A stretch of 64,000 bases of DNA from SZUA-309 sp050185825 (GCA_050185825.1 JBFWZA010000015.1:62001-126000), one strand, 5' to 3'. Counted from the first letter of the stretch, positions 41,329 through 51,127 are shown. Notes: generated by a model from the letters alone, not told the origin. Made by a program: numbers and translations.

Positions 41329-44067
41329 CTACTGGGGAACGTCAAAGGGGTTGTTGTAATACTGCCCGCCGATGTCGATCCATTCTGAGATCAACTTCAA
41401 CTCTGCATCATCCAGCCACCCCTGGTGGGTGCCGCCGGATGCGAACCGGCTGAAGAACCGCGGGCTGAAGTTGGCCCCGGCCACATTCAGGGACGGCGAC
41501 ACGCTGATGGTCACGAGCACGGGTATCGGCTGACCATTCGCGTCCAGCACCGGGTCGCCGTTGGCATCCAGCACGAACAGCGGGTTGCCGTTGCCGTCGA
41601 CGTCCTGGACGAGCAGGTCGACCACGTTGCCCCCGGCGTCGAGCGTCTGCTCGTCGTCGTTGAAGAGCAGCTCCTGGTAGCTCTTGTAGTGGTCGGGCTC
41701 CCGATCGGAGATGCCATCGGAGAGATCGAGCTGCGCCACCGGGATCATGGGCATCATCATGTCGTCCACGTCCGCGTGGCACGTGGTGCAGCGGTTGTTG
41801 CCGATCTCCACGCCCATGTTGTCGAGCACCGGACGCTCCACGTTCCAGATCGGGTGGATGTGGGTCTCGTAGTTGATGGTGATCCGGCACAACGCCGACC
41901 AGAGGCTCACGCACCCGGTGTCCACCGGCGGCGTGGTTGCGAGGCTGGTGTAGGAGTAGGCAAAGGACGGATCCTTGGCGCGGACGTTGGGATCGGTCCA
42001 TTCGTCATCGTAGAGGAGGCCGACGCTCGGCGTCCGGGCACCGTTGATGCGCATCCACACCTCGGCCATGGTCTCGCCGGCGTTGGCAAACAGCGCCGGC
42101 TCGGTGTTCGGAAACGGCGAGCCGTCCGCCGGGGCGCCGGGGTTGGAGGACGGCGCTTCCGCAAGCAGACGTCCGTGAGGCACCTCGCTGGTCGGCAGGT
42201 GGCAACCGTTGCACTCGAACACCTCACCCGGACGAAGCTGCAGCCAGTTCTGATGGCGCGGAAAACCCTGCACCCGCCGGCCATCGGCGTCCAGGATGTC
42301 CAGCCAGAAGGCGACGTTGGCCGGTACCTTGAGCGCCACGGAGCCGTCCGGCTCGATGGGCGCGTAACCCAGCACCTCCCGCATGAGCTGCGCCTGGGAG
42401 CGTCCGAACGCCGTGCCGTCCAGGTCCACCAGGTCGTCGTCCGGCATGGACACCGCCTTCACGATCCGCACGAATCGGGCCGGACGGGCGTCCGCAGGTG
42501 TGGCCAGCGGATCCGCCAGGGAGGCGTTGTCCACCTGGCTCACACCGTCGAAGTCGTAGACGTTCCTGATGTGCACCACGCCGACGGATTCGGCAACCAG
42601 ATCCGGATCGAGATTGATACCCGGCACACCGTCGATGATGACCGGCGGCAGCACCCGCGGCTCCATGATCACCACGTCGGAGTAATACTCGCCCTCGTCC
42701 GCGGGCACGATGGGTAGCTGGGTTGCCGCGTCCGCGTCGAACATCCAGATGCCGTAGAGTGGATCCGCCTCGACGAAGTTGGGGTCGTTCAGGTATTGAT
42801 CCGTGCAGGGGGCGATCACCGGATCCGCCGGATCGGTGATCTCGTCCACCAGCCGGCACTGACTCCAGGCCGCCACCATGCGATTGGTGCCGTCATACAG
42901 CGGCGAGAAGCTGGCGTAACGCCCGGCGAGCACCGGCGCCGTCTCGTCGAGGGAAAGGATCTCCTCGATCAGGTATTCCTGGGCCGGACCGAGCAGGCCG
43001 GCGTTGTCGAAGGTGGGCTGATCGTTGTCCACGTACGTGGCCGTGTCGATAACCACCGGTACGGTCGTGGCCCTGGACTGATCGCCAGGCGGCCGCATCA
43101 GCGACAGCAGCCGGCCGTCCGGGAGCTCCCGCGGCTTGGTGAACTCGATGACATCGCCATCGGGACCCGTGTCGTGGCTGTGCACCCCGTAGAGGAGCTG
43201 CAGGTTGGTGCCGTCCGGGTTCACCGAGTACAGGCTGATGCGGCTGATGTTGTTGACGTTGTCCCAGCGGGAGAACACCACGCGTCCATCGCCGAGCACG
43301 GCGGGATCCAGATCGGAGCTCTGGTTGAAGGTGATCTGGTGGATGTCCGTGCCGTCATCGTTCATGACGTGCAGCAGGAAGGCCTCGTCGTCGCGGTCCT
43401 CGTCGAACGCCGCAAACTGAGGCTTGCCCTCATCGAGCAGCACGGCCTTGGACCGGCGCTGGCGGGTGGAGGAGAAGACGATCCGATCGTCCGGCAGGAA
43501 CCTGGGGGCCACGTCCTGGCCTGCTTCCGCGGTGATGTCCGACTCGATCACCCGGCGCACTTCGCCCGTCGCGGAGTCGTACAGCCAGATGTTCCAGGTC
43601 GGCTGCTCGTCCTCGTCGACATTGGGGTCTTCCGGAGCGCGCATGGCGAACACGAGCCTGGTGCCATCGAAGGAGGCGCTCAGGTCCTTCACGTCGTACT
43701 GAGGCGGGTTGCCGTCCATGTCGTCGGGAAAGATGCCGGCGGTCAGTGCAATTTCGGCCGAGCTCGGAGAAGCCCGGTCGCGGATGAGCAGTTCCGCCCC
43801 CGGAAAGAAATCGGCGGCATCACGGACATTACTCGTCACCAGATCGCCGTTGTCGTCGAACAGCACCGGCCGGCGGACATAGGCAATGGGAAAGTCGACG
43901 ACGACGGGATCGGCGCTGGCTGTACCTCCAAGCTGGGAGCTCTGGGAACCGCCGCTGCAGGCCGTCAGGAGTCCGGCTGCCAGCACCGCTCCGGCACCGA
44001 GCGTGAATCTCCGCAGATAGGAGCGCCTGAGGATCGGTACGGGCAGGTCTGGCGGGAAAAGGCGCAC
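41329..44067 (-). CDS. Large lipoprotein with WD/PD40-like propeller and two heme-c motifs
   Basis: About 912 residues. The N-terminus (RRSYLRRFTLGAGAVLAAGL, lipobox LLTAC) suggests a Tat or Sec lipoprotein. Residues about 60-480 have repeated beta-propeller-like units (LSASFDGTRLVFAMRAP, FLPDDRIVFSSTRQRRSKAV, VLGDGRVVFSRWDN) like PD40/TolB-type propellers. The C-terminal part has two CxxCH heme motifs: FECNGCHLPTSE (near residue 616) and NRCTTCHADVDDM (near 759), and ends in FSPRFFSRFASGGTHQGWL. It resembles hydrazine-synthase alpha-subunit-like proteins only in overall arrangement; do not infer anammox. Start chosen as GTG 44067 after GAGG; the frame stays open to 44148. Confidence 0.74.
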   Translation of the reverse strand: MRLFPPDLPVPILRRSYLRRFTLGAGAVLAAGLLTACSGGSQSSQLGGTASADPVVVDFPIAYVRRPVLFDDNGDLVTSNVRDAADFFPGAELLIRDRASPSSAEIALTAGIFPDDMDGNPPQYDVKDLSASFDGTRLVFAMRAPEDPNVDEDEQPTWNIWLYDSATGEVRRVIESDITAEAGQDVAPRFLPDDRIVFSSTRQRRSKAVLLDEGKPQFAAFDEDRDDEAFLLHVMNDDGTDIHQITFNQSSDLDPAVLGDGRVVFSRWDNVNNISRISLYSVNPDGTNLQLLYGVHSHDTGPDGDVIEFTKPRELPDGRLLSLMRPPGDQSRATTVPVVIDTATYVDNDQPTFDNAGLLGPAQEYLIEEILSLDETAPVLAGRYASFSPLYDGTNRMVAAWSQCRLVDEITDPADPVIAPCTDQYLNDPNFVEADPLYGIWMFDADAATQLPIVPADEGEYYSDVVIMEPRVLPPVIIDGVPGINLDPDLVAESVGVVHIRNVYDFDGVSQVDNASLADPLATPADARPARFVRIVKAVSMPDDDLVDLDGTAFGRSQAQLMREVLGYAPIEPDGSVALKVPANVAFWLDILDADGRRVQGFPRHQNWLQLRPGEVFECNGCHLPTSEVPHGRLLAEAPSSNPGAPADGSPFPNTEPALFANAGETMAEVWMRINGARTPSVGLLYDDEWTDPNVRAKDPSFAYSYTSLATTPPVDTGCVSLWSALCRITINYETHIHPIWNVERPVLDNMGVEIGNNRCTTCHADVDDMMMPMIPVAQLDLSDGISDREPDHYKSYQELLFNDDEQTLDAGGNVVDLLVQDVDGNGNPLFVLDANGDPVLDANGQPIPVLVTISVSPSLNVAGANFSPRFFSRFASGGTHQGWLDDAELKLISEWIDIGGQYYNNPFDVPQ

Positions 44068-44364
44068 GTCGATTGCCTCGGACAGGTAAGCAAAAGGTGA
44101 GGCGATTCTTTCACAAGGCAATTCGGGCAAACGTGACAGGCCGCACATTGGCCCGGCTGGCGCCTGACCTCAGACGAACGGGCAGATAAACGGACAGATG
44201 GTCGTCTTCGCCGCTGCGTGCGCCACATCACAGTTCCGGAAACGCCTTTCTAAGACCCTAGCCGGACATGCCGACGTGCCATGGACCGGCGAAGGCACAA
44301 GACGCGCGCGATACGGCCCGAAGAACTGGCCGATCCCGTCGAAACACGAGCGAGGAACGTGTTC
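44068..44364. promoter_or_regulatory. Divergent promoter region of the heme-protein blocks
   Basis: 297 bases between the start of the minus-strand propeller/heme gene and the plus-strand cytochrome gene. No operator repeat was recognised. It must hold the promoters for both blocks, since the genes in each block are tightly spaced. An ORF of 72 extra codons for the cytochrome gene (from ATG 44281) is in this stretch, so the 5' limit is uncertain. Confidence 0.5.
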
Positions 44365-45585
44365 ATGAGGTCATGGAGTTTCGCGCACCGCCGGTATCGG
44401 CTGGGTGTGCTTGCAGTATTCGTGGCAATGGTGGCAGCACTGACAGGTGCACCAACAATGGCCGATACCCGGGATCAGGCCAAGCGCATACACGATCGGA
44501 TCGCCGGCGTTCCGCCGGACGAGGCGACGCTCGCCAGCATGGCCGCGCTGCTCGATACCGGCAATCAGCAGGATGCCGTCGCCGCGGCGATGATGGCAAC
44601 CAACGCGCCCGAGTTCTACAACGTCACGCTGAAGAACCTGGCTGCTCCCTGGACGAACCGCGAGCAGAGCGTGTTCGTGCCGCTGAACGACTACATCGCC
44701 ACCGTCGTCGGCATGGTCCGCGAAGACATGGACTTCCGGGAGATCCTCCGCGCCGACGTGATCTGCGTGGGCACGAACGGCTCTCTGCCGCCCTACTCCC
44801 GCTCGTCCAACGCCCACTACGAGGAGATGGAGCGACGCGGTATCGACATGAGCAACCCGAGCCAGTTCGACTGCGTTTCCCAGTCCTCGCTCACGGGTGT
44901 TCCCAGCAGTGCCACCGCCGGTGTGATGACCACCCGGGCTGCGGCCAAGGCATTCTTCATCGACGGCACGAACCGCGCCATGTTCCGCTTCACCCTGCTC
45001 AACCACATGTGCAACGACCTCGAGCAGGTGATGGACACTTCACGGGTACCCGACCGCATCCGCCAGGACGTGTCACGCAGCCCCGGCGGAGACAGCCGCA
45101 TCTTCATGAACAACTGCATCGGTTGCCACTCCGGCATGGATCCGCTGGCCGGCGCTTTTGCCTACTACGACTACGTGTACGACGTGAACGCGGACCCGGA
45201 AGGCGAGAACGGACAGATCGTCTACGACGAGTCTGCGGTCGCCTCCAAGTACTTCAACAACGACAACAACTTCGAGTTCGGTTACGTCACTACCGACGAC
45301 TCCTGGCTCAACTACTGGCGGGCCGGTCAGAACTACCTGCTCGGCTGGGACGAGTCCCTGCCGTCCTCCGGCAACGGAGCCAAATCCATGGGCTGGGAGC
45401 TCGCCAGCAGCGACGCGTTTGCGCGCTGCCAGGTGAAGAAGGTTTTCCAGAATGTCTGCCTGCATCCGCCTGAGGACACGGCAGACCGCGATCAGATCAG
45501 CGACATGGTCGATTCCTTCCGGGCCAGCAACTACAACCTGAAGCAGGTCTACGCCGAATCTGCGCTGTACTGCAGAGGCCAGTAG
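44365..45585 (+). CDS. Exported c-type cytochrome-like protein
   Basis: About 406 residues with a signal peptide (about residues 10-32, LGVLAVFVAMVAALTGAPTMA) and one heme motif CIGCHSGMDPLAGAFAYYDY (CIGCH near residue 251). The start ATG 44365 is chosen for the signal peptide; ATG 44281 is an upstream alternative. The segment FTLLNHMCNDLEQVMDTSR and the C-terminal FARCQVKKVFQNVCLHPP include extra cysteines. The motif MDPLAG after CIGCH resembles DUF1588-type cytochrome-like proteins, which often accompany DUF1501 proteins; here such a gene is present at 48069. Confidence 0.78.
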   Translation: MRSWSFAHRRYRLGVLAVFVAMVAALTGAPTMADTRDQAKRIHDRIAGVPPDEATLASMAALLDTGNQQDAVAAAMMATNAPEFYNVTLKNLAAPWTNREQSVFVPLNDYIATVVGMVREDMDFREILRADVICVGTNGSLPPYSRSSNAHYEEMERRGIDMSNPSQFDCVSQSSLTGVPSSATAGVMTTRAAAKAFFIDGTNRAMFRFTLLNHMCNDLEQVMDTSRVPDRIRQDVSRSPGGDSRIFMNNCIGCHSGMDPLAGAFAYYDYVYDVNADPEGENGQIVYDESAVASKYFNNDNNFEFGYVTTDDSWLNYWRAGQNYLLGWDESLPSSGNGAKSMGWELASSDAFARCQVKKVFQNVCLHPPEDTADRDQISDMVDSFRASNYNLKQVYAESALYCRGQ

Positions 45586-45595
45586 GTCGGGAGTA

Positions 45596-48055
45596 ATGAG
45601 CATGAACACGATCCAGAACTTCCGGACCCTGCTGGCGGCGCTCGCAGCGCTCCTCCTGCTGCAGGCCTGCGGCAGCGGCAGCGGTGCGCCCGTGGTGCAG
45701 AATCCGCTGACCTCGGCACCCAACGTCAGCAACTATAACGGCCCGCCGCCGGCGACGGCTGACGTCCAGGCCTTCAAGCTCGCCCTCTGGGACAACCTGG
45801 TGCCGAACAACCGCTGCGGCTCCTGCCACAACGAGTCCCAGAATCCGCGCTTCGTCCGCGCAGACGATATCAACCTGGCCTATGACGCGGCCAATACCGT
45901 GGTCAACCTGGCAGATCCGGGCGACTCCGTCATGGTCGCCAAGGTCCGCGGCGGCCACAACTGCTGGTTGGCGGACGACAACGCCTGCGCCGACATCATC
46001 CAGTCCTACATCGAGAACTGGGCGGGCGACTCCATGGGTGGCGCAGGCAAGGAAATCGAGCTGGTGGCTCCCGCTGTGCTCCAGCCGCCCGGCTCCAGCC
46101 ACAACATGCCGGCGGATCCGCCGATGGAGTTCGACGAGCTCCATACCCTGCTGACCACTTACTGCGCGCAGTGCCACTCCGACTCGGCGGCGGTACCACA
46201 GTCCCCCTACTTCGCCAGCGACGACGTCAACGTCGCCTGGAATGCGTCGCTCTCCAAGATCGACCTGGACAACCCGGCCAACTCCCGGTTCGTGCTGCGC
46301 CTGCGGTTCGAGTCCCACAACTGCTGGTCGAGCTGCGCCAGCAACGCCACGGAAGTGGAGAATGCGATCACCAACCTGGCTGCGGCCATTCCCGTCACCA
46401 CCATCGATCCGGATCTGGTGACCAGCATGGCGCTCGGCCTGCCGAACGGCATCGTCGCCGCTTCCGGTGGCCGCCACGAGCGCAACGTGATCGCACTGTA
46501 CGAGTTCAAGACCGGCGCCGGCAACCAGGCCTACGACACCTCCGGTGTGGAGCCGTCCATGAACCTCACGCTGTCCGGCGAGTACAGCTGGGTCGGTGGC
46601 TGGGGCGTGCAGTTCGTGAACGGCAAGGCGCAGGCGTCCACCACCGCCAGCGCCAAGCTCTACGATCTGATCACCGCCACCGGCGAGTTCGCCGTCGAGT
46701 TCTGGGCGGCTCCTGCCAACGTCACGCAGGACGGTCCCGCACGGATCGTGACCTACGCAGGCAACTCGACCTCGCGCAACTTCATGATCGGCCAGACGCT
46801 CTACGACTACGACACCTTCGTGCGCAACGATCCGAACGATGCCGACGGCGAGCAGCTCTCCACGCCGGCCATGGACGAGGTCCTGCAGGCCTCCCTGCAG
46901 CACTTCGTGCTGAACTACGATCCGATCAACGGTCGGCAGCTCTTCGTCAACGGCGAGCAGATCAACGTACCGGACACCACGCCGCCCGATCTGCTGGATG
47001 TCTGGGACGAAACCTTCGCCTTCGCCATTGGCAGTGAGGTGGACAACCAGGAACGCTGGGCCGGCACCATGCGCCTGCTGGCCATCCACAACCGGACGCT
47101 TACGCCTGAGCAGATCTTCGAGAACTTCGAGGTCGGCGTCGGTGAGCGCTACTACCTGCTGTTCAACGTGGAGGCGCACACGGGCATTGCCACGTCCTAC
47201 GTGGTCTTCGAGGTGAGCCAGTACGATTCCTATGCCTACCTCTTCAGCGAGCCGTTCTTCGTGGTGCTGGACTCCGCCGGGGTCACTCTGGGTGACATTC
47301 CCCTCGAGGGTATGCGCATCGGCCTGAACGGCCGGGAGGTCGGTGTGGGCCAGGCCTACGCCAATCTCGCCACCACGCTCAACGACGTGGAGTACGCCGT
47401 GGAAGGCGTGCAGCGGCTCTCCAGGCTCGGCACCGTCATCCCGCTGGAGAAGGGGCCGGACCTGGACGAGTTCTTCCTCACCTTCGAACGCCTCGGCAAC
47501 TCGGACAATGCGATTGCCTATGTGGAGCCCTTCCCGGATCCGCTGCCGTCGCCCCCCGACATGCCCGCCGCAGACCAGGATCCGCCCACGGGGATCCGCG
47601 ACTTCGCCGAGATCAATGCCACCATGTCGAAGCTGACGGGCATTCCGGCATCGAACGCGAACATTCTCACGGTGTACGACCGGGTGCATCAGGCCATGCC
47701 CGTGCAGCCGAAGATCGCCGGGTTCATCTCCTCGCAGCAGATGGGGATCACCCAGCTCGCGTTCGAGTACTGCAAGGTGCTCGTGGAGGACGCCTCTGCA
47801 CGCAGTGCGTTCTGGCCCGCGTTCCCGTGGGGCACCAGCAAAAACACCGCCTTCAGCAACCGCAGCCTGGCGATCGACCCGCTGGTGCAGAAGATGGTGG
47901 GTCTGAACCTGCCGACGCAGCCGGATCCGACGGACGTCGAGACCGAGATCGACGCTCTGCTCACGCGGCTGATATCAGGACCCGGTGACACCAACGCCAT
48001 CATGAAGGGTGCATGCGCCTCGACGCTCGGCAGCGCGGCCATGCTGGTTCAGTAA
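45596..48055 (+). CDS. Lipoprotein with duplicated heme modules and LamG domain
   Basis: 819 residues. Signal with LLLQAC lipobox (about residue 23). Two homologous modules follow: the first has CGSCHNES (near 75) and HNCWLADDNACADI; the second has CAQCHSDS (near 189) and HNCWSSCASNATEVENAI. A LamG/concanavalin-like domain lies around residues 285-500 (RHERNVIALYEFKTGAGN, AVEFWAAPANVT, RWAGTMRLLAIHNRTLTPEQ), and the C-terminal third is helical. LamG domains bind glycans or proteins, so a matrix- or surface-binding redox protein is plausible. It is 10 bases downstream of the cytochrome gene and shares its operon. Confidence 0.8.
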   Translation: MSMNTIQNFRTLLAALAALLLLQACGSGSGAPVVQNPLTSAPNVSNYNGPPPATADVQAFKLALWDNLVPNNRCGSCHNESQNPRFVRADDINLAYDAANTVVNLADPGDSVMVAKVRGGHNCWLADDNACADIIQSYIENWAGDSMGGAGKEIELVAPAVLQPPGSSHNMPADPPMEFDELHTLLTTYCAQCHSDSAAVPQSPYFASDDVNVAWNASLSKIDLDNPANSRFVLRLRFESHNCWSSCASNATEVENAITNLAAAIPVTTIDPDLVTSMALGLPNGIVAASGGRHERNVIALYEFKTGAGNQAYDTSGVEPSMNLTLSGEYSWVGGWGVQFVNGKAQASTTASAKLYDLITATGEFAVEFWAAPANVTQDGPARIVTYAGNSTSRNFMIGQTLYDYDTFVRNDPNDADGEQLSTPAMDEVLQASLQHFVLNYDPINGRQLFVNGEQINVPDTTPPDLLDVWDETFAFAIGSEVDNQERWAGTMRLLAIHNRTLTPEQIFENFEVGVGERYYLLFNVEAHTGIATSYVVFEVSQYDSYAYLFSEPFFVVLDSAGVTLGDIPLEGMRIGLNGREVGVGQAYANLATTLNDVEYAVEGVQRLSRLGTVIPLEKGPDLDEFFLTFERLGNSDNAIAYVEPFPDPLPSPPDMPAADQDPPTGIRDFAEINATMSKLTGIPASNANILTVYDRVHQAMPVQPKIAGFISSQQMGITQLAFEYCKVLVEDASARSAFWPAFPWGTSKNTAFSNRSLAIDPLVQKMVGLNLPTQPDPTDVETEIDALLTRLISGPGDTNAIMKGACASTLGSAAMLVQ

Positions 48056-48068
48056 CGAGGATCAGAAA

Positions 48069-49706
48069 ATGATCAGAAAGAGACATCGCAAGTACGACGA
48101 TCCGATTCTTCATCCGGATCACGCGCGGCCCCGCACCCGCCGGGAGTTCCTGAGCCAGGGCTTCATCATGGGCGGCGCCGGACTACTCGGCAGCAGCCTG
48201 CTGACCCTCGGCAACCGCTCGTTTGCCCTCTCGCCGGATCTGGCCGGATGGGTCAGCACCTGCGGTATCGCGACGCAGGGCGCGGGCAAGATCCCGTTCA
48301 TCTGCTTCGACCTGGCAGGCGGTTCCAATCAGGCGGGCTCCAACGTGCTGATCGGTCAGCAGGGGGGGCAGCTGGACTTCCTGTCGACCCAAGGTTATGA
48401 GCGCCAGGGTCTGCCCGGTGACATCATCCCGCCGGTGGTCAATCCGAACACCGGCACCAACGATAACGTGGATGTCCGGCTCGGACTCGCCTTCCACTCC
48501 GACAGCGCCTTTCTGCGCGGCATGGCCACCCGCATGTCGCCCGCCGCCATGGCCAACACCAACGGCGCCGTGATACCGGCCCGGTCGGACAACGACACGG
48601 GCAACAACCCGCACAATCCCATGTACGGGATTGCCCGCGCCGGCATCGCGCTGGACGACAACAACAATGAGATCTTCAAAGGTGCTGACGGTGCACTCCT
48701 CACCCTGATTGGAAGCAGCAACTCCGATTCGGGCGGTAACTCCATGGCACCCGCCAACCTGATCGACCTGACGATCCGCCCCACCAAGGTTGATCGGCCG
48801 AGCGACGTCACCGGCCTGGTGGACGTCGGCGATCTCACGAGCCTCGGGCTCACCCAGGCGGACGCGGTCGCGGTGATGGAATCCATCTACCGGATCAGCG
48901 ATCAGAAGCTCAACAGCATCAACAACGGCCAGGGTGTGATCACCACGTCCGACGTCGTGAAGGACCTGGTCCGCTGCGGCTACGTGAAAACGGCTCAGCT
49001 CGCCGAGAACTACGGCAATCCCGATCAGATCGATCCGGCGGCCGACGTGGACATCGTCGGCGCCCAGGGTATCTTCGGCGCCGCCGAGTTCCTGGCCAAC
49101 GACACCAATGGGCGGGAGTTCCGCAAGACGGCCTCCGTGATGAAGATGGTGATCAATGGCTTCGCGGGCGCCGGCACCATAGAGATGGGCGGCTACGACT
49201 ACCACGGTGGCCGCCGTGCAGAGGGCGAGGTGAAGGACTTCCGGGCCGGCCAGTGCATGGGCGCGTGCCTCGAGTACGCACACCGCCAGGGTCTACCGCT
49301 GATGCTGTACGTGATGTCAGACGGATCGCTGTCCTCGAACGGCGTCATCGACGACACCGCGGATGGCCGGGGCAAGGGCGAGTGGACGAGCGACAACTCC
49401 TCCACGGCCGCGACCTTCTTCCTGGTCTACAACCCGTCGGGTCGGCCACAGCTCATCGGCGGCACGCCGGAGGAACAGGCTCGCCACCAGCAACTCGGCT
49501 TCATGCGACCGGACGGCTCAGTGGAAACCAGCGGCACGCCCGGGGCAAACAGCGTCAACCTGCTGGTGCAGATGGTGCTCCTCAACTACATGGCCCTGCA
49601 CAACGAGCACAATCGGTATGCGGAGATCTTCGGCAATAATCCGATTGCCGCCCAGCAGGACCTGTACACGGCCTTCCAGCCGATCGTTCAGAGCACCATC
49701 ACCTGA
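48069..49706 (+). CDS. Tat-exported DUF1501-like protein
   Basis: 545 residues. The twin-arginine signal is RTRREFLSQGFIMGGAGLLG (residues about 22-41). The rest resembles DUF1501/sulfatase-fold proteins: IPFICFDLAGGSNQAGSNVL near the start and GGYDYHGGRRAEGEVKDFRA with LMLYVMSDGSLSSNG later, where DUF1501 proteins have the GWDTH-like metal-site motif. The TAT route fits a cofactor- or metal-containing protein. It follows the LamG gene by 13 bases and is the last gene in its operon, ending at a strong terminator-like hairpin. Confidence 0.8.
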   Translation: MIRKRHRKYDDPILHPDHARPRTRREFLSQGFIMGGAGLLGSSLLTLGNRSFALSPDLAGWVSTCGIATQGAGKIPFICFDLAGGSNQAGSNVLIGQQGGQLDFLSTQGYERQGLPGDIIPPVVNPNTGTNDNVDVRLGLAFHSDSAFLRGMATRMSPAAMANTNGAVIPARSDNDTGNNPHNPMYGIARAGIALDDNNNEIFKGADGALLTLIGSSNSDSGGNSMAPANLIDLTIRPTKVDRPSDVTGLVDVGDLTSLGLTQADAVAVMESIYRISDQKLNSINNGQGVITTSDVVKDLVRCGYVKTAQLAENYGNPDQIDPAADVDIVGAQGIFGAAEFLANDTNGREFRKTASVMKMVINGFAGAGTIEMGGYDYHGGRRAEGEVKDFRAGQCMGACLEYAHRQGLPLMLYVMSDGSLSSNGVIDDTADGRGKGEWTSDNSSTAATFFLVYNPSGRPQLIGGTPEEQARHQQLGFMRPDGSVETSGTPGANSVNLLVQMVLLNYMALHNEHNRYAEIFGNNPIAAQQDLYTAFQPIVQSTIT

Positions 49707-49720
49707 CGTTGGGCCGCTAG

Positions 49721-49744
49721 CGCTGCCGGGCTCTCCCGGCAGCG
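49721..49744. terminator. Strong hairpin after the DUF1501-like gene
   Basis: CGCTGCCGGG-CTCT-CCCGGCAGCG: a perfect 10-bp stem with a 4-base loop, 15 bases after the stop. A weak T-containing tail (GTTAGAATT) follows. Fits an operon-end terminator for the heme-protein operon. Confidence 0.75.
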
Positions 49745-49783
49745 GTTAGAATTGCCGCCACACGCGCCCAAAAGGATCTGGGA

Positions 49784-51127
49784 TTGACCGCGCTCGCCGA
49801 ACGCCTCGCCTGTCCACGCTGCAGCACCCCGCTCGCGGGGCTCTCCTGTACCGCGTGTCAGGTGGACTTTCCGGTGCACGAAAACGTGCCCTGGCTGGTC
49901 GCCGATCCGGACGCGACGCGACTCGAGTGGCGCAACCGCTGGCAGATGGTCATGGCAGACCTGGATCACCGCCAGCGCGCCGCACGGCAGGCGCTCGCGA
50001 ACGATCCCGGTCCTGCGACACGGGCCAGGCTCGACAACCTCGCGGACGGCTATGCCGCCCAGCACCGATCGCTGAAGACCCTGCTTGCCGACCTGGGCCT
50101 CACCAAACCTGCAGACCTCGAGACCTATCTGGCCCTGAAAACCCGCCTGCCGTCGAGAATGGGCCTCATGGCCTACGAGGCCAACGTCTTCAGGGACTGG
50201 TGCTGGGGGGAACGGGAGAATCAGGCCTCGCTGGACGCCGTCCGCAGGGCACTCGGCGATGGCACACCCGAATCGGTGCTCGTGCTCGGCGCCGGCGCCG
50301 GCCGACTGGCGTACGACGTGCACGCGTCCTGCGCTCCCGGGCTCACCGTCGCGCTGGAGCTCAATCCGCTACTGACGACCATCACCAGACGGATGGCCAG
50401 CGGCGAAACGGTGACGCTCACCGAGTTTCCACTGGCGCCGAAAGCCGGAGCGCGGTCGGCGCTCGCCCGCTCCCTGCAGGCACCGGCGCCCGCCGGGAAG
50501 GGATTCGAAGTGGTGCTGGCCGATGCCAACCGGCCACCCTTCCAGGCCGGCAGCTTCGACGTGGTGCTCACCCCCTGGCTGCTGGACGTGATCGACACGC
50601 CGACCGAGACCATGCTGGCCCTGATCAACAGCCTGCTGATCCCGGGCGGTCGCTGGATCTACCACGGCTCACTGGCGTTCGATCGGCCGGACATCTCGGC
50701 CAACCTGAACCTGGATGAGCTCGTTGTTCTGGTGGGAGATTCAGGATTCGACAGCCTCGGGGCAACCGAGGAGACGACGAGCTATCTCGACTGTCCGGAC
50801 AGCCGCCATGGCCGTCGGGAGTCGGTGGTCACTCTCACCGCGCGCAAGGTAGCCGACGTCCCGGCGCCGCCGCGCCAGCAGACCCTGCCCGACTGGATCG
50901 CCCGAGGACGCTCACCCGTGCCGCTGCTGCCGTCGTTTCAGAGCCAGGCCATGGCAACACGCGTCCACGCTTTCATCATGTCCCTGATCGACGGCAAACG
51001 CTCGCTCAAGGACATGGCGGCGGTGATGGAAGCGCAAAGGCTGATGCCGAAGGACGAAGCGGAGACCGCGATCCGCGGATTCCTGATCAAGATGCTCGAC
51101 GAGGCGACGAGCGGTAGAGGCTTGTAG
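49784..51127 (+). CDS. SAM-dependent methyltransferase with N-terminal zinc ribbon
   Basis: 447 residues. A zinc-ribbon start (LACPRCSTPLAGLSCTACQ) resembles the Trm112-like C-x2-C/C-x2-C module that activates some methyltransferases. The class I methyltransferase core follows (VLVLGAGAGRLAYDVHASC, about residues 163-181), with the carnosine N-methyltransferase-like arrangement ALELNPLLTTITR and WLLDVIDTPTETMLALIN. A TTG start with AGGA 8 bases upstream is proposed. Substrate is unknown. It converges with lpxC across the hairpin at 51127-51151. Confidence 0.82.
   Translation: MTALAERLACPRCSTPLAGLSCTACQVDFPVHENVPWLVADPDATRLEWRNRWQMVMADLDHRQRAARQALANDPGPATRARLDNLADGYAAQHRSLKTLLADLGLTKPADLETYLALKTRLPSRMGLMAYEANVFRDWCWGERENQASLDAVRRALGDGTPESVLVLGAGAGRLAYDVHASCAPGLTVALELNPLLTTITRRMASGETVTLTEFPLAPKAGARSALARSLQAPAPAGKGFEVVLADANRPPFQAGSFDVVLTPWLLDVIDTPTETMLALINSLLIPGGRWIYHGSLAFDRPDISANLNLDELVVLVGDSGFDSLGATEETTSYLDCPDSRHGRRESVVTLTARKVADVPAPPRQQTLPDWIARGRSPVPLLPSFQSQAMATRVHAFIMSLIDGKRSLKDMAAVMEAQRLMPKDEAETAIRGFLIKMLDEATSGRGL

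Noticed and set aside
41329..44067. Hydrazine synthase (anammox) alpha subunit
   Set aside because: Only the overall arrangement (propeller plus CxxCH motifs) is shared; partner subunits and any other anammox genes are absent.
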